DNA of 64,000 bases from CAZXWN01 sp964644695 [NCBI: uncultured bacterium] (GTDB taxonomy: Bacteria > UBP4 > UBA4092), in contig CAZXWN010000015.1 in assembly GCA_964644695.1 (NCBI GenBank), forward strand, positions 1-64,000, in the 5' to 3' direction. The notes under the pieces were generated by a model. That model made no database searches, had not been told where the DNA came from, and saw only the letters and a list, made by a program, of their open reading frames with translations. Both the position numbers and the translations under genes were made by a program. This document shows positions 17,335-29,190 of this stretch, piece after piece. Numbering within the stretch: the first letter of the stretch is position 1; each line of letters starts with the position of its first letter.

Positions 17335-18675
17335 ATGGGAAAGTCGAAGATGCCTGCATTGTTTCTATTAATGTGTTTATTATATAGTTCAGTTTTTTCT
17401 CTTGAGTTATTGTCATTACAGGAATCAATTAGAAAAGCAATTGATAATAATCCATCTTTATCTGCGATGTCAGCGCAAGTGTTGCAATCTGAAGCCGGTA
17501 TTGGAATCGCGCGAAGTCAATACTTTCCCAAATTGAATTTTACTCAGACTTTTCAGCGAACCAATAATCCTCCGCAGTCTTTTTTCTTTAAGTTAAATCA
17601 GCGTGATTTAAATATGATGACTATGGATTTCAATAATCCAGGAATTAGTACTGATTTTGAGTCGAAGTTGCAGGTTGTACAGCCTGTTTACTCTGGAGGT
17701 TTGATTCATGCAGGCTATAAAATGTCAAAAAAGGAATTTGAAGTCAATAAAATTAAATGGCGAAAAGCATTGGAAGATGTTTCTTATCAAACTAGCCGCA
17801 ATTGGTATCAGTTAATTATTGCTAAGCAGGCGGAAAATGTTGCGCGTAAGGCGTATAAGGATGCCCAAGAGCATGTCCGTATAACTCAGGCAAATTATGA
17901 TGACGGGCGTGGTATGAAATCTGACATGTTGCGAGCTAAAGTATTGTTGAGCCAAATGGAACAAAACTACATTCAATCTGAGACTCAGGTGGAATTGGCT
18001 CGACAAATATTTAATACAATTTTGGGTTCAAAAGAAATCAAGTGGGATGCAGAGGGTAAATTAGCTTTTTCATCTTTTTCAGCAGATCGGGAACAACTTA
18101 TCAATTATGCATTAACTAATAGATCCGAGGTGCTAGAAATGCATTTACTTCAAGACCAAGCACATTTAAAAAAAGTAATGGTTCAATCAGATTTTATGCC
18201 ATCAATTTCTTTGATTGGGCAGATTCAGCTGAATTCCTCAGATCTTCCATTTAAAAATGATGCGAATAGTTGGTTTGGAGCTTTGGTTTTTTCTTTTCCA
18301 GTATTCGATGGATTTGCTCGAAATTATAAATTATCCCAATCAAATGCGGGTATTACAGCAATAAATGAATCGCTAAATGATATGGTGAATAAGATTCAAT
18401 TAGATGTGAATAGAGCTTATCTGGAATTGAGATCTGCAGAAAATCGTATTAAGCTGACACAAAATAGTGAAGAACAAGCCGAAGAATCTTTGCGACTTAC
18501 AGAACTTCGATATCAAAATGGTTTGGCAACAATCACAGATGTCATGGACATGCAGACTTCTTTAAACCAAACGCGGCTACTGGCATTACAAGCACTGGCA
18601 GATTACAATCTGTCAATAATTGGGCTGAACTACTCAACAGGAAAGATGCTTAGCTATTATGACATTCAATTTTAG
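17335..18675 (+). CDS. TolC-family outer membrane efflux protein
   Basis: 446 residues from the ATG at 17335, which follows AAGGAG by 8 bases; the longer version from 17278 would read through that site. A signal peptide covers about 1-22 (LFLLMCLLYSSVFS). Two outer-membrane-efflux repeats are visible: LQESIRKAIDNNPSLSAM with long amphipathic helices (about 25-230), then a second copy with RYQNGLATITDVMDMQTSLNQTRL (about 385-405), a hallmark of the family. The protein forms the trimeric exit duct of a tripartite pump. It is the first gene of a four-gene operon with adaptor, RND pump and a PII-like protein. Confidence 0.9.
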   Translation: MGKSKMPALFLLMCLLYSSVFSLELLSLQESIRKAIDNNPSLSAMSAQVLQSEAGIGIARSQYFPKLNFTQTFQRTNNPPQSFFFKLNQRDLNMMTMDFNNPGISTDFESKLQVVQPVYSGGLIHAGYKMSKKEFEVNKIKWRKALEDVSYQTSRNWYQLIIAKQAENVARKAYKDAQEHVRITQANYDDGRGMKSDMLRAKVLLSQMEQNYIQSETQVELARQIFNTILGSKEIKWDAEGKLAFSSFSADREQLINYALTNRSEVLEMHLLQDQAHLKKVMVQSDFMPSISLIGQIQLNSSDLPFKNDANSWFGALVFSFPVFDGFARNYKLSQSNAGITAINESLNDMVNKIQLDVNRAYLELRSAENRIKLTQNSEEQAEESLRLTELRYQNGLATITDVMDMQTSLNQTRLLALQALADYNLSIIGLNYSTGKMLSYYDIQF

Positions 18676-18706
18676 ATGAATTAGAAAATGGTGAGGTAAT
18701 CGGAAT

Positions 18707-19906
18707 ATGTGGCGTAATTTACTTGTGAAATTTTTATTCTTGATGTATGTAGTAAGTTTTTTAGGATGCAGTAAAGACACCCAAAATAATCTGGGTGTAC
18801 CTGAAAAATCAGTTAATGTTTTAACAATTACCGCTCAATACAAACAGACTCCTGACCTAGAATCTATTCCTGGAACAGTAAATGCAGTAGAAAATATTCA
18901 AATTGCTTCAAAAGTAATGGGGACAATCCTTAGCATAAAAGTCCAAGAAGGAGATACTGTTAGGATGGGACAATCTTTGGTAAGTATTGACAGTCGAGAC
19001 TTACAACCCGGTGTAAATAAAGCCGCTGCTGCTTTAGATGAAATGGATGCTGCCCTGACTGAATTACTAAAGATTGAAAGGGAATTGGACGCTTCTATTG
19101 ATGCTGCTCAAGCAAATTATGATTATGCGTCAACTAATTTCCAAAGATATAAATCTTTATTTGATAAGGACGCTATTTCCAAGGAGATGTTTGATGAAGT
19201 GCGAAGACAATATAGTTTAGCTGTTGCTAATTTGTCTGTAGTTAAGGCTAGAAAATCTGGATTGACCGATAAAAAAAATCAGTTGATATCAAAGCAACAT
19301 CAAGTTCAAGCCGATATGCAATTAGCAAAAACATATCTGGGAAATACCCAAATTGTATCTCCTGTGGCAGGAAGAGTGATTAGACGATTGCATGATCCTG
19401 GCTCCATGGCTGTTCCTGGTCAACCAATACTGTTAATAGAATCTGGTGGTTTTGAATTTATTGGGTCAATAAAAGAATCTCTTTCTGAAAACATCAGAGT
19501 AGGGGATTCTGTAAAAATTGATTTCAATAATTCAAAGGAATCTATAGCCGCTAAAGTGAGTCAAGTTGTGCCGAGTGTAGATGCAATGAGTAGAACAGTG
19601 AGAATCAAAGTTAGATTACCAAGGGGGATTAAAATTCAATCCGGTGCTTATGGAAAGCTTTTAATCCCACTAGGTAGTTCTCAAAAACTGATGCTTCCCA
19701 TAGATTCTGTAGTGAAGAGGAATTCTATTGAGGGTGTTTTTGTGGTTAGTGATGAAAATATTGTCAGATATAGACCTGTAAAAACAAGCAATACCGTGGA
19801 TAATCAAGTGGTAATAGTATCTGGAGTACAGGTGGGTGATAATGTGATATATCCAGTACCCCACGGCTTGAAGGAAGGGATGAAAGTGAAGGTTGACCGT
19901 GAATAA
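18707..19906 (+). CDS. RND efflux periplasmic adaptor lipoprotein (HlyD/MFP family)
   Basis: 399 residues. The N-terminus has a lipoprotein signal with lipobox FLGC (Cys21). It then shows the first biotinyl-lipoyl half ([16 protein letters not shown], about 65-85), a long coiled-coil hairpin (about 95-200), the second lipoyl half ([20 protein letters not shown], about 215-235) and beta-barrel and membrane-proximal domains ([32 protein letters not shown]). It bridges the RND pump and the TolC duct. It starts 31 bases after tolC and its end overlaps the RND gene by 8 bases, indicating translational coupling. Confidence 0.92.
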   Translation: MWRNLLVKFLFLMYVVSFLGCSKDTQNNLGVPEKSVNVLTITAQYKQTPDLESIPGTVNAVENIQIASKVMGTILSIKVQEGDTVRMGQSLVSIDSRDLQPGVNKAAAALDEMDAALTELLKIERELDASIDAAQANYDYASTNFQRYKSLFDKDAISKEMFDEVRRQYSLAVANLSVVKARKSGLTDKKNQLISKQHQVQADMQLAKTYLGNTQIVSPVAGRVIRRLHDPGSMAVPGQPILLIESGGFEFIGSIKESLSENIRVGDSVKIDFNNSKESIAAKVSQVVPSVDAMSRTVRIKVRLPRGIKIQSGAYGKLLIPLGSSQKLMLPIDSVVKRNSIEGVFVVSDENIVRYRPVKTSNTVDNQVVIVSGVQVGDNVIYPVPHGLKEGMKVKVDRE

Positions 19907-22900
19907 AATAGGATTTGCGGGCAAGGTTGCCCGTTTTTTTATTAATTCAAAACTAACACCACTTATTATTTTGACATGTCTTTTGCTTGGATTATTTGCG
20001 GTAGTGAATACTCCTCGTGAAGAAGAACCCCAAATCTTAGTGCCAATGGTGGATATCTATCTGCCATATCCAGGTGCTGGTAGTAAAGAAGTTGAGGAGA
20101 GGGTTACTACTCCGATTGAAAAATATATCAGTGAAATACCGGGAGTGGAATATGTATATTCTGTTACTCGTCCTGGAATGAGCATGTTGATAGTGAGATT
20201 TTTGGTTGGACAGGATCCTGAAAAAAGTTTAGTTAAAGTGTATGACAAATTAAACGCCAATATAGATAAAGTTCCTCCGGGTGTATTAGCTCCTCTTGTA
20301 AAACTAAAATCTATAGATGATGTGCCTATAATGAGCTTAACTCTGTGGAGTGACAAAATTGATAGCGCTTCACTAAGGAAGATTGCCTTTGAACTTGATG
20401 ATCAATTAAAACAAATTGATAATGTAGCTAATACCCAAGTTATCGGAGGGCAACGGCGACAATTTAAAATTCTTCTAAATCCTGATCAGTTGACTATATA
20501 TAATTTATCACCTCTATCTGTAGTGGAAAAATTACATGAATCTAATGTTGAATTACCTTCTGGCAATATGGTGAGTTCCAATGAAGAATTTAGAATAAAT
20601 TCAGGTGGTTTTATTGAGAATATTGATGAACTTAAATCTCTAGTAATTGGTGTACATAACAACAATCCTATTTATTTAAATGATGTTGCATCTGTGGAAG
20701 ATGATGTTGAAGAGCCTTTAAATTATGTGTTTCTAGGAATTGGTCCAGCCGGAAATGAAAAGAATATTCAGCCAAAATTTGAGGGAGGTACATATCCTGC
20801 TGTAACGCTATCCATAGCAAAAAGAAAAGGATCAAATGCAACTACAGTTGCAGAAAATGTGATTCATAAAATAGAGAATCTTAAGTCTGAGTTAATTCCT
20901 AGTGAGGTAAATATAACCATTACCCGCAACTATGGGGAAACAGCTCAGGAAAAGTCGAATGAGTTACTTTATCACATGCTCATTGCAACCGTATCAGTTA
21001 TAATTTTGATGGCTTTAGCTCTTGGGTGGAGAGACTCTTTAGTGGTTGCTGTCGCGATTCCTGTAACCTTGGCATTAACGCTATTCCTTTATTATCTAAT
21101 GGGATATACATTAAATCGTGTAACTCTCTTTGCATTAATCTTTTCTATTGGTATTTTGGTGGATGACGCTATTGTTGTAGTTGAAAACATTCATCGTTAT
21201 TTTTCCTCGAAAATCGGGTTAACTCCTATGGATACTGCCGTATCGGCTGTTGATGAAGTGGGTAATCCAAATATTCTTGCGACCTTTACAGTTATTGCTG
21301 CTATTCTTCCAATGGCGTTCGTGTCTGGTTTAATGGGACCATATATGATGCCCATACCTATTGGTGCTTCATTGGCAATGCTCTTTTCATTATTCATTGC
21401 TTTTATTATTTCTCCTTATTTATCTTTTAGAATGTTAGGTGAAACAAATCATAAAAATGCTTCACCTGATGATAAACTGGCTCACACTAAAACATGGGAC
21501 TATCAAATCTATGTGAAATTCATGACTCCTTTGATAAAGGTTCCAATTATACGTTGGTCTTTTTTAAGTAGTGTGATACTTCTTCTTGTATTAGCAATAT
21601 CGTTGGTATATTTCAAAGTTGTCAGAGTTAAAATGTTGCCTTTTGACAATAAAAGTGAATTTCAAATTGTAATTGATATGCCAGAAGGGAGAACGTTAGA
21701 AGATACATATCGTGTTACACATGAAATTGGATCCTATCTGGAAACGGTTCCTGAAGTTACTGATTTTCAAGGATATGTAGGAACTTCGGCCCCCTTTAAT
21801 TTTAATGGTTTAGTTAGGCATTACTTTCTAAGAAGTGAGTCGTACCAATCTGATTTACAAGTAAACCTTCAATCCAAACATCGTCGAAACACTCAAAGTC
21901 ATGATATTGCTAAGCGTATACGTCCTAAAGTTGTATCTATTGGTGCAAAATATGGAGCCAGAATAAAGGTTGTGGAGATCCCTCCCGGACCTCCTGTTAT
22001 GCAAACTCTAGTTGCTGAAATATATGGGCCTGATATAGATCGACAGAGAGATGTAGCAAAGCATGTTCGGTCAGTATTTGAAAAAACAGAGAGTGTTGTT
22101 GATGTTGATTGGGATGTAGAAGATGACCAATCCAAAATGTTATTAAAAGTTGATAAAGAAAAGGCAGCAATAAATGGCATCTCTACTGAAGCTATTGCAC
22201 GGACTTTAAATGTAGCCCTGAATGGATATATGGTAGGACTTCCAATGTTACCAGATGAAAAAGAGCCCGTTTCCCTAATGGTTCGGGTTCCTGTTGGAGA
22301 AAGATCTGATATTATGAGCCTTAAATCAATACGGGTTCAGAATGCATCAGGTCAACTAATTCCTTTATCTGAGTTGATTAGTGTTGAAAGTGGAATTGAA
22401 GATAAGAGTATATATCATAAAAACATGAAACGGGTCGTTTATGTGACCGGTGATGTGGCTGGTCGTGAAGAAAGCCCCGCATATGCAATTCAGAAAATGT
22501 CAAAGGAAATTCAGTCAATAAATACCCCTGAAGGGTATCAAATTGAAGAGTATTATGCCCACGCACCTTTTATGGACGATAAACTTGCCATGAAATGGGA
22601 TGGTGAAATGCAAATTACAATTGAAGTTTTCCGTGATTTGGGTATAGCCTTTGGTATCGTTTTGATATTAATTTATATTTTGGTGGTGGCATGGTTCCAG
22701 TCCTTTACTACACCTTTAGTTATAATGGCGCCGATTCCTTTGACATTGATTGGTATTTTGCCGGGGCATGCTTTGTTTGGAGCATTTTTTACTGCGACAT
22801 CCATGATTGGAATGATAGCATTAGCTGGAATCATCGTGAGAAATTCAATTATTCTGATTGATTTTGTTGAAATCAGGCGTAGAGATGGTTGGAAGTTAGA

Positions 22901-23249
22901 AGATGCTATTATTGATGCCGGTGCCGTTCGGTTTCGGCCAATGCTACTAACTGCCTCTGCAGTAGTTGTGGGAAGTTTTGTGATGTTGTTTGACCCTATA
23001 TTCCAAGGACTTGCTATTGCATTAATGTTTGGTGAGGTTGCAAGTACACTTCTTTCACGTGTAACTATTCCTATCTTGTATTATCTGGCTGAAAGAAATA
23101 GACAGAAATCCCATAATATATCATTGGTTAGTAGAATACGTGAAAATATGATACGCAGATTAAAAAAAGAAGATGCTGTGGAAAGTCATCAAAATGATGC
23201 TATATGTGGTAAGGAAATTAACTCTGAAGGTAAGGGGAGTGAAGAGTGA
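19899..23249 (+). CDS. RND-family efflux pump, AcrB/HAE-type
   Basis: 1116 residues from GTG at 19899, chosen because GAAGG lies 6 bases upstream; a TTG at 19893 has no space for a ribosome site. It has 12 predicted membrane helices and two large periplasmic loops. The proton-relay pair is in TM4 as [12 protein letters not shown], and TM10 carries [13 protein letters not shown], where Arg replaces the Lys of AcrB, as in many relatives annotated as acriflavin resistance proteins. Metal-specific Met/Glu motifs are not evident, so the substrate (drug, lipid or metal) is open. It overlaps the adaptor and, by 4 bases, the downstream PII-like gene. Confidence 0.92.
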   Translation: MNKIGFAGKVARFFINSKLTPLIILTCLLLGLFAVVNTPREEEPQILVPMVDIYLPYPGAGSKEVEERVTTPIEKYISEIPGVEYVYSVTRPGMSMLIVRFLVGQDPEKSLVKVYDKLNANIDKVPPGVLAPLVKLKSIDDVPIMSLTLWSDKIDSASLRKIAFELDDQLKQIDNVANTQVIGGQRRQFKILLNPDQLTIYNLSPLSVVEKLHESNVELPSGNMVSSNEEFRINSGGFIENIDELKSLVIGVHNNNPIYLNDVASVEDDVEEPLNYVFLGIGPAGNEKNIQPKFEGGTYPAVTLSIAKRKGSNATTVAENVIHKIENLKSELIPSEVNITITRNYGETAQEKSNELLYHMLIATVSVIILMALALGWRDSLVVAVAIPVTLALTLFLYYLMGYTLNRVTLFALIFSIGILVDDAIVVVENIHRYFSSKIGLTPMDTAVSAVDEVGNPNILATFTVIAAILPMAFVSGLMGPYMMPIPIGASLAMLFSLFIAFIISPYLSFRMLGETNHKNASPDDKLAHTKTWDYQIYVKFMTPLIKVPIIRWSFLSSVILLLVLAISLVYFKVVRVKMLPFDNKSEFQIVIDMPEGRTLEDTYRVTHEIGSYLETVPEVTDFQGYVGTSAPFNFNGLVRHYFLRSESYQSDLQVNLQSKHRRNTQSHDIAKRIRPKVVSIGAKYGARIKVVEIPPGPPVMQTLVAEIYGPDIDRQRDVAKHVRSVFEKTESVVDVDWDVEDDQSKMLLKVDKEKAAINGISTEAIARTLNVALNGYMVGLPMLPDEKEPVSLMVRVPVGERSDIMSLKSIRVQNASGQLIPLSELISVESGIEDKSIYHKNMKRVVYVTGDVAGREESPAYAIQKMSKEIQSINTPEGYQIEEYYAHAPFMDDKLAMKWDGEMQITIEVFRDLGIAFGIVLILIYILVVAWFQSFTTPLVIMAPIPLTLIGILPGHALFGAFFTATSMIGMIALAGIIVRNSIILIDFVEIRRRDGWKLEDAIIDAGAVRFRPMLLTASAVVVGSFVMLFDPIFQGLAIALMFGEVASTLLSRVTIPILYYLAERNRQKSHNISLVSRIRENMIRRLKKEDAVESHQNDAICGKEINSEGKGSEE

Positions 23250-23545
23250 AACAGTTGATAATTATGTGCAGTGAATCTATTGCAGGACACGTGACACAGG
23301 TTTTAGATACTGTAATCCATATGGAGGGTTATGTGAGAGTTAGTGGAAGTGGTGTCAAATGTAAAGTGCCTGTCTCAGGAACTTATGAGGGGAAAAGTAT
23401 TCCATGGTCTGCAGAAGTATTTATTATGGCATTGCCGGAGGATACCGTTAAGATTATTACTGATGAACTAAAGCAATATGCAAACCGTTGCGATATTGCC
23501 CCGTGTTTGAGGATGATCGTTACCTCTATCGAAGAACTATTTTGA
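23246..23545 (+). CDS. PII-like small protein coupled to the RND pump
   Basis: 99 residues starting with GTG inside the end of the RND gene (4-base overlap). The pattern [21 protein letters not shown], a Gly-containing middle loop with [11 protein letters not shown], then [22 protein letters not shown] resembles the ferredoxin-like fold of PII/CutA-like proteins. Such small PII-like proteins are repeatedly found at the end of RND operons and are suspected to sense the pump's substrate or a nucleotide; their function is not settled. The classic GlnB T-loop Tyr and the C-terminal RTG signature are not seen, so it is not a nitrogen regulator. Three Cys residues (8, 39, 86 or nearby) could bind a ligand or metal. 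Confidence 0.65.
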   Translation: MKQLIIMCSESIAGHVTQVLDTVIHMEGYVRVSGSGVKCKVPVSGTYEGKSIPWSAEVFIMALPEDTVKIITDELKQYANRCDIAPCLRMIVTSIEELF

Positions 23546-23555
23546 AAATACTGAA

Positions 23556-24008
23556 CTAAAAAAGATTGAGTATATTGGTTAATTCTTGGATTGTCTTTTG
23601 TTTTGTTTGAGGCCCTCCTAACTTAAATAGCTCTAATTCAACATTTTTTCTCAAGCTTTCAGGTTCTATGGGTTTAGTTAAATACAACGTTGCCCCATGT
23701 TTATATCCATCTGCTATGTCTTTAAGTGAATCCATAATCGATAACATAATGACAGGTGTATTTTTATATTGCTCATTATTCCTGAAGTGTGTGCAAAATT
23801 CTAAGCCACTAATCACAGGCATTTGAGAATCCAAGATAAGAAGATCTGGCTCAATAAAGTTGAGATGATTCAGTGCTAGATTGCCATCTTCCAAGGTAAT
23901 TACTTCCATACCATCTTCAAGGCATATCTTTATGAATTCTAGAATATCTGGGTCATCATCAACAGCTAACACTCTAAAGCCATGAGTTGTGTTAAAAATA
24001 TGCTCCAT
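23556..24008 (-). CDS. Single-domain response regulator (CheY-like receiver)
   Basis: 150 residues. The acidic pair VDDDPD is at 17-21, the phospho-acceptor is Asp60 (LLILDSQMP), the switch Ser is at 90 (VIMLSI) and the conserved Lys is at 112 (YLTKPI). After the receiver (about 10-130) only a 20-residue tail follows, so there is no DNA-binding or enzymatic output. No kinase is adjacent; the cognate kinase must be elsewhere. It converges with the PII-like gene, 10 bases apart, and lies upstream of nothing it obviously controls. A GGGAGGG site lies 5-10 bases before the ATG. Confidence 0.9.
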   Translation of the reverse strand: MEHIFNTTHGFRVLAVDDDPDILEFIKICLEDGMEVITLEDGNLALNHLNFIEPDLLILDSQMPVISGLEFCTHFRNNEQYKNTPVIMLSIMDSLKDIADGYKHGATLYLTKPIEPESLRKNVELELFKLGGPQTKQKTIQELTNILNLF

Positions 24009-24105
24009 AAAACAACCCTCCCGAGCGGTCCCTTTACTTCATTATAATCTATTTTGAATTAAGGAATCATCACGGAAGGGTGATTTGTTTTGATTTTATT
24101 GTGTT

Positions 24106-27100
24106 TTATTTGAAGGGTGTATACTCAATGTTCTGATGGTATTCCTGAATAGATTGAACATCCATATCTCCCTTTTGAATTGCTTCAATACCACGAATAG
24201 CTGCTTTAGCCGCAGCAATTGTGGTGATAACAGGGATTGAATGTCCAATTGCATTACGCCGAATTGATTTTTCATCATACTTGGATGAGGCTCCAAGAGG
24301 AGTATTGATAATTAACTGAATTTCCTTATTTAGAACATGATCAACAACATTCGGTCTACCTTCATTGACCTTCATAATGGTTTTACAGGGAACTTGTGCT
24401 TTAATGAGGCATTCAGCTGTTCCCTTTGTTGCCATAATTTGGAATCCTAATTTGTTGAGTTCCATGGCGATTTCAACAATGGCTTCTTTATCTCGATCAT
24501 TGACGCTGATAAAAACAGATCCGCTTTGTGGAAGAGTTTGATTGGCAGCTGCCTGTGATTTTGCAAAGGCTCGTCCAAAGTCGCTGTCAATCCCCATTAC
24601 TTCACCTGTTGATTTCATTTCTGGGCCCAAAAGAATATCCGTGCCGGGGAATTTCACAAAAGGTAAAACGACTTCTTTGACGGAGATATGCTTAAACTTT
24701 GGCTCGCCTTTGATGCCACAGTCTTCAAGTGATTTGCCAGTCATACACAGCGCTGCAGCCTTAGCCAGTGAAATACCGACACTCTTCGAAACAAAGGGTA
24801 CTGTACGAGAAGCTCTGGGATTAACTTCCAAAACATAGACATCATTGCCTTTTACTGCGTATTGTACATTCATCAGGCCTATAACATTAAGTGCTTTTGT
24901 CATCTTAAAGGTATAATTGCGAATGGTTTCAATCACACTGTCTGATAACGAGTAAGGGGGGATGCAACAGGCTGAATCTCCAGAGTGGATGCCCGCTTGT
25001 TCAATATGTTGCATAATAGCTCCAATGATGGATTTCTTTCCATCAGATAGAGCATCTACATCAACTTCAATCGCATCTTCCAGGAAACGGTCAATCAAGA
25101 TTGGATGTTCTGGTGATGCAATTATTGCTCGGGCCATGTAATTTCGAAGGGATGCTTCATTGTACACAATTTCCATAGCTCTCCCACCTAAAACATAAGA
25201 AGGGCGAACCAATACTGGATATCCGACTGTATTTGCAACTCCAACGGCTTCCTCGACAGAACGAGCTGTTCCATTAGGTGGACAAGGAATCCCAAGCTCG
25301 CTTAACAGGGCGCCAAATCGCTTTCGATCTTCAGCTAAATCAATGGAGTCAGGGGATGTCCCTAATATTTTTACACCAGCGGTTTCAAGTGGAACAGCCA
25401 GGTTTAATGGTGTCTGACCGCCAAATTGAACAATTACACCGAGCGGTTCTTCAACATCAATAATGTTTAATACATCTTCACGAGTGAGAGGTTCAAAGTA
25501 CAATCTGTCAGAAATGTCGTAGTCAGTAGATACCGTTTCAGGATTGGAGTTGACCATGATAACTTCATATCCGGCTTCACGGAGTGCCTGAACGCCATGG
25601 ACACAACAATAGTCAAATTCAATACCCTGCCCAATACGATTGGGGCCACCACCCAGAATGACTACTCTGGGTTTAGTCCCTCTCCTGTGTTCACTTTCAG
25701 TTTCGTAGGTGGAGTAATAATATGGGGTTTGTGCCTCAAATTCTGCTGCACAGGTATCAACCGTCTTGAATGTAGCAATAACATCCCACTGTTTTCTTAA
25801 CTGGCGGATAGCCTCTTCATCAGATTTCAGCAAGTACGCCAGTTGTCGGTCTGAGTATCCAAACCGTTTTGCTTCGCGAAGAACTTCAGGAGAAATGGTC
25901 TTTGTTTGAGAATCTGCACATCCAGGCATTCTGTATGTTTCCAGAAGATTCTCCATCTCAATAAGCTCTTCAAGATTTTTTATGAACCAGGGATCAATCG
26001 CTGTCTTTTGGAAAAGCTCTTCCCGAGTCATTCCATTCTTCAGAGCATGATGAATATAGAATAAACGCATGGCATTAGGTCTTGTAATATATTCATCAAG
26101 TTTGTCGAGTTCCAACAAGCCTTTGCCATCAGCACCAAATCCGAATCGTCCGATTTCTAAACCACGAATACCTTTTTGTAAGGCTTCTTTAAATGTTCGG
26201 CCAATGGCCATCGTTTCACCAACGGATTTCATTTGTGTATTTAAAGTGGTATCTGCCCCTTTAAATTTCTCAAAAGCGAATCGTGGAATTTTTACAACGC
26301 AGTAGTCAATGGTTGGTTCAAAACAGGCTGGCGTCAGTTTAGTAATATCATTTTTAATTTCATCAAGTGTAAGTCCGACTGCGAGTTTTGCAGCAATCTT
26401 GGCTATTGGGAATCCTGTAGCTTTGGAAGCAAGTGCTGATGAACGAGAGACTCTAGGATTCATTTCAATAACGACGACTCGACCATCTTTAGGGTTAATT
26501 GCAAATTGGATGTTGGAACCACCGGTTTCAACACCAATTTCCCGGATAACAGCCGCAGAGGCATCACGAAGTCTTTGGTATTCTTTATCGGTTAATGTTT
26601 GAGCCGGGGCAACAGTAATAGAATCTCCGGTATGGACACCCATCGGATCAAAATTTTCTATGGAACAGATGACGACGAAATTGTCCATCTTATCCCGCAT
26701 AACTTCGAGCTCGTATTCTTTCCACCCCAATACAGATTCCTCAATCAGAACTTCATGTACTGGACTGTTGTCAATTCCCCAGGTAACCATCTGGGAATAT
26801 TCTTCCATGTTATAGGCAATTCCGCCCCCAGTGCCGCCGAGGGTGAAGGAAGGACGAATAATGGCTGGGAACCCGATATCTGAAATACAGGCCATTGCTT
26901 CATCTTTATTGTGGACAACAGCTGATTTCGGTACTTCCAGTCCTATGCGTTGCATGGCTTCTTTAAATTTCAAGCGGTCTTCAGCTTTTTTAATGGCTTC
27001 AATGGTGGCACCGATCATTTCGACACCATACTTTTCTAATACACCGGATTCTGCTAATTCCACAGATGTATTTAGACCGGTTTGCCCCCCCAGTGTGGGA

Positions 27101-27360
27101 AGAAGTGCATCGGGTCGTTCACGGGCAATAATCTTCTCAACCATTTCCGCCGTGATAGGTTCGATGTATGTTCTATTCCCTACGGCTGGATCTGTCATGA
27201 TCGTGGCCGGGTTGGAATTGACTAAGATTACTTCATAACCTTCATCACGAAGAGATTTGCAGCCTTGCGTTCCAGAATAGTCGAATTCACAAGCTTGGCC
27301 GATGATGATGGGTCCTGAACCGATGATGAGGATTTTCTTAATGTCGGTGCGTTTAGGCAT
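24106..27360 (-). CDS. carB: Carbamoyl-phosphate synthase large subunit CarB
   Basis: 1084 residues, full length. It starts [22 protein letters not shown], the canonical opening. Two ATP-grasp halves are intact (first about 1-400 with [17 protein letters not shown]; second about 555-940 with [19 protein letters not shown]), joined by an oligomerisation region, and a C-terminal MGS-like allosteric domain (about 940-1084, [14 protein letters not shown]). It makes carbamoyl phosphate for arginine and pyrimidine synthesis with CarA, which is not adjacent. The C-terminal domain usually binds UMP, IMP or ornithine. Its leader holds two hairpins (see findings). Confidence 0.97.
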   Translation of the reverse strand: MPKRTDIKKILIIGSGPIIIGQACEFDYSGTQGCKSLRDEGYEVILVNSNPATIMTDPAVGNRTYIEPITAEMVEKIIARERPDALLPTLGGQTGLNTSVELAESGVLEKYGVEMIGATIEAIKKAEDRLKFKEAMQRIGLEVPKSAVVHNKDEAMACISDIGFPAIIRPSFTLGGTGGGIAYNMEEYSQMVTWGIDNSPVHEVLIEESVLGWKEYELEVMRDKMDNFVVICSIENFDPMGVHTGDSITVAPAQTLTDKEYQRLRDASAAVIREIGVETGGSNIQFAINPKDGRVVVIEMNPRVSRSSALASKATGFPIAKIAAKLAVGLTLDEIKNDITKLTPACFEPTIDYCVVKIPRFAFEKFKGADTTLNTQMKSVGETMAIGRTFKEALQKGIRGLEIGRFGFGADGKGLLELDKLDEYITRPNAMRLFYIHHALKNGMTREELFQKTAIDPWFIKNLEELIEMENLLETYRMPGCADSQTKTISPEVLREAKRFGYSDRQLAYLLKSDEEAIRQLRKQWDVIATFKTVDTCAAEFEAQTPYYYSTYETESEHRRGTKPRVVILGGGPNRIGQGIEFDYCCVHGVQALREAGYEVIMVNSNPETVSTDYDISDRLYFEPLTREDVLNIIDVEEPLGVIVQFGGQTPLNLAVPLETAGVKILGTSPDSIDLAEDRKRFGALLSELGIPCPPNGTARSVEEAVGVANTVGYPVLVRPSYVLGGRAMEIVYNEASLRNYMARAIIASPEHPILIDRFLEDAIEVDVDALSDGKKSIIGAIMQHIEQAGIHSGDSACCIPPYSLSDSVIETIRNYTFKMTKALNVIGLMNVQYAVKGNDVYVLEVNPRASRTVPFVSKSVGISLAKAAALCMTGKSLEDCGIKGEPKFKHISVKEVVLPFVKFPGTDILLGPEMKSTGEVMGIDSDFGRAFAKSQAAANQTLPQSGSVFISVNDRDKEAIVEIAMELNKLGFQIMATKGTAECLIKAQVPCKTIMKVNEGRPNVVDHVLNKEIQLIINTPLGASSKYDEKSIRRNAIGHSIPVITTIAAAKAAIRGIEAIQKGDMDVQSIQEYHQNIEYTPFK

Positions 27361-27584
27361 GATTTACCTGTCTGACCTCTTTAGCAAAGAGATTTTTTTG
27401 TTTATTCCGTGGGGCAGGAAACGCATATTTCTTTATACTCGACCTCCGTGCCACGGTCCGAAAGGTCGCAATACGCGTATCCTAATAATTTTACACTAGA
27501 TAAACCCTGTTTGTCAGGTAGGTTATCACGAAAAACCGTAACTTCATGGTACATAACAGTTAAAAATAGTTTTATATAAGGGCT

Positions 27585-27902
27585 TTATATGAACCAGGGG
27601 AAGGAATTTATAATGGGGGAAAGCGAAGGGTAATACCTTTGGATTGCTGTCAGTTCTCCCAAAAGAATAATAAAAAAACAAAATAGAAAGAAAATAATTT
27701 TGATAACGAAGAATTCGGCTTCCTTTTGTGCATTTCGCCACTCATTGGGAAGCTCATGCCAGGCTGGAGTATAAAATGTATCGAAATTATCCATAAAACA
27801 TGAAAATGAAGTGAAAAATGCGATAAATATAGCAATCAAGACTGGTATATTGCCAAGAATTAATAAGAACCATCCTCTTACTTGTAGAAGAGAGAAGACC
27901 AT
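27585..27902 (-). CDS. Small two-helix membrane protein downstream of Wzz
   Basis: 105 residues from the ATG at 27902, which begins one base after the wzz-like stop codon, so translation is probably coupled. A longer frame from 27965 would lie inside the Wzz gene and is rejected. Two membrane helices are visible: GWFLLILGNIPVLIAIFIAFF (about 9-30) and IIFFLFCFFIILLGEL (about 70-86), with a soluble Trp/Pro-rich loop between. I do not recognise a family. Position at the end of the Wzz/epimerase group suggests a role in polysaccharide export or just a membrane passenger. Confidence 0.6.
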   Translation of the reverse strand: MVFSLLQVRGWFLLILGNIPVLIAIFIAFFTSFSCFMDNFDTFYTPAWHELPNEWRNAQKEAEFFVIKIIFFLFCFFIILLGELTAIQRYYPSLSPIINSFPWFI

Positions 27903-27903
27903 A

Positions 27904-29181
27904 TTATTTATTGTCTTTGATGTGTGCCAAGAGAAATACAAAGAAGACTGATGCCAGTAAAGCAATGACTCCTACCGCGAGCACTCTGGGTAATCGGCGG
28001 GGACCAATCGGATTATCTGGGACAATGGCTTTTGAGGCAATCCGAATATCGTCAGATGTTTGGGTTCCTTTATCTGACAGATAGGAAATTTTTTCACGTT
28101 CTAACTCTGCATCTTCTTTTCTTTGGGTGATGGTGATAAATTTACTTTGCAGGGCAGCTACATCTCTTTCTAAAGCTGCGGTTCGAGCTTCTTCTCGGGA
28201 GATTTCAGGTTTTAATGATGCAGCTTCCTTATTGATTTCTTTAATCTTAGATGCCAATCCTTGTTTTCTGGCTTGAAGGGCTGCCAGCTCCTTTTTTACA
28301 TCATCTCCAGCTGTGGCTTTACCTGTAACTTCCTTGATTTTTAATTCGATGTCTTTCAGTTGTCCTTCATATCCAATCAAATGGTTTGTTTCCATCAATC
28401 CTGTGGAAGAAGGAATATCTACGCGAATATCTGTTGGTGAAGAGACGTTGGTTACATTATCACTATTTATCAGGTCTTGGGTACGGATTTTACCAACCAT
28501 ATCCCCAGTACTCAGATTGGTTTCTGTTCCTCCGGACGGGACCATATATCCCGATACAAGAGCACGAAGGGTGGCTTGCCTTTTCTTGGCTGCCATGAGT
28601 GATATCTTTCGGTTAATCAATTCAGATTGTTTGGCACTGAGTATTTGCTCCAACCGATCATATTCCTGCTGTAAAAACTGGTAAGTTTGTTCCGAGGCCG
28701 TCTGGGTAATTAAGGTGTATCGGTGGATAAAAATATTGCCCCAGGCATTTGCTAAATCAGCAGCTTCCCTGGGATTGTTAGTTCTGACATAAAGTTCAAT
28801 AATGGGTGAATATGTTTTCCGAAGATTGGTATCTTCTTCAATAAGGAGCCTGGCTTCTAATGAACCACGAATTGCATCGACGGAACATTTCTTTTCCCAA
28901 CCGAGTTTTGCGCGTAATTCTTGAGCCAACTCCGGAGATTCCAGAAGGTTTTTAATTGAAATCATGCTCAACCCTGGGGTATCCGGATCGGCATTGATTT
29001 TCATGACCTGAGGTTTCAGGGCCAGAAGGGTTGCTTTTGCTTCATACACTGGGGGAATCCGCCAGGCATGAATCGCCGCTCCAATGACACAAATCAGAGT
29101 AAAGATAATGATCCAAAGGGCCTTATCTTTCAAGACCTGAATATATTCGTGTAATTCGAGCGGCGGTTTTGGTTTATTCAT
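27904..29181 (-). CDS. Wzz/chain-length-determinant family protein
   Basis: 425 residues with the Wzz layout: a short cytoplasmic N-terminus (ELHEYIQVLKDKALW), TM1 at about 21-39, a large periplasmic coiled-coil region (about 145-390, rich in Glu/Lys/Gln, including QFLQQEYDRLEQILSAKQSEL) and TM2 near 397-418 preceded by the Pro-rich IVPDNPIGPRRLPRV. There is no cytoplasmic tyrosine-kinase domain, so it is a co-polymerase or export regulator rather than a full BY-kinase. It sits 9 bases downstream of an NDP-sugar epimerase gene on the same strand, supporting a surface-polysaccharide role. Confidence 0.85.
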   Translation of the reverse strand: MNKPKPPLELHEYIQVLKDKALWIIIFTLICVIGAAIHAWRIPPVYEAKATLLALKPQVMKINADPDTPGLSMISIKNLLESPELAQELRAKLGWEKKCSVDAIRGSLEARLLIEEDTNLRKTYSPIIELYVRTNNPREAADLANAWGNIFIHRYTLITQTASEQTYQFLQQEYDRLEQILSAKQSELINRKISLMAAKKRQATLRALVSGYMVPSGGTETNLSTGDMVGKIRTQDLINSDNVTNVSSPTDIRVDIPSSTGLMETNHLIGYEGQLKDIELKIKEVTGKATAGDDVKKELAALQARKQGLASKIKEINKEAASLKPEISREEARTAALERDVAALQSKFITITQRKEDAELEREKISYLSDKGTQTSDDIRIASKAIVPDNPIGPRRLPRVLAVGVIALLASVFFVFLLAHIKDNK

Positions 29182-29190
29182 AAGTTTGTT

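Noticed and set aside
24542-27238. Several plus-strand open frames opposite carB
   Set aside because: carB on the minus strand is full length and certain; the opposite frames are shadows without domain signatures.
27585-27965. Longer version of the small membrane protein reading back into the Wzz gene
   Set aside because: The first 21 codons lie within the Wzz coding sequence in another frame; the ATG at 27902 directly after the Wzz stop is a better start.
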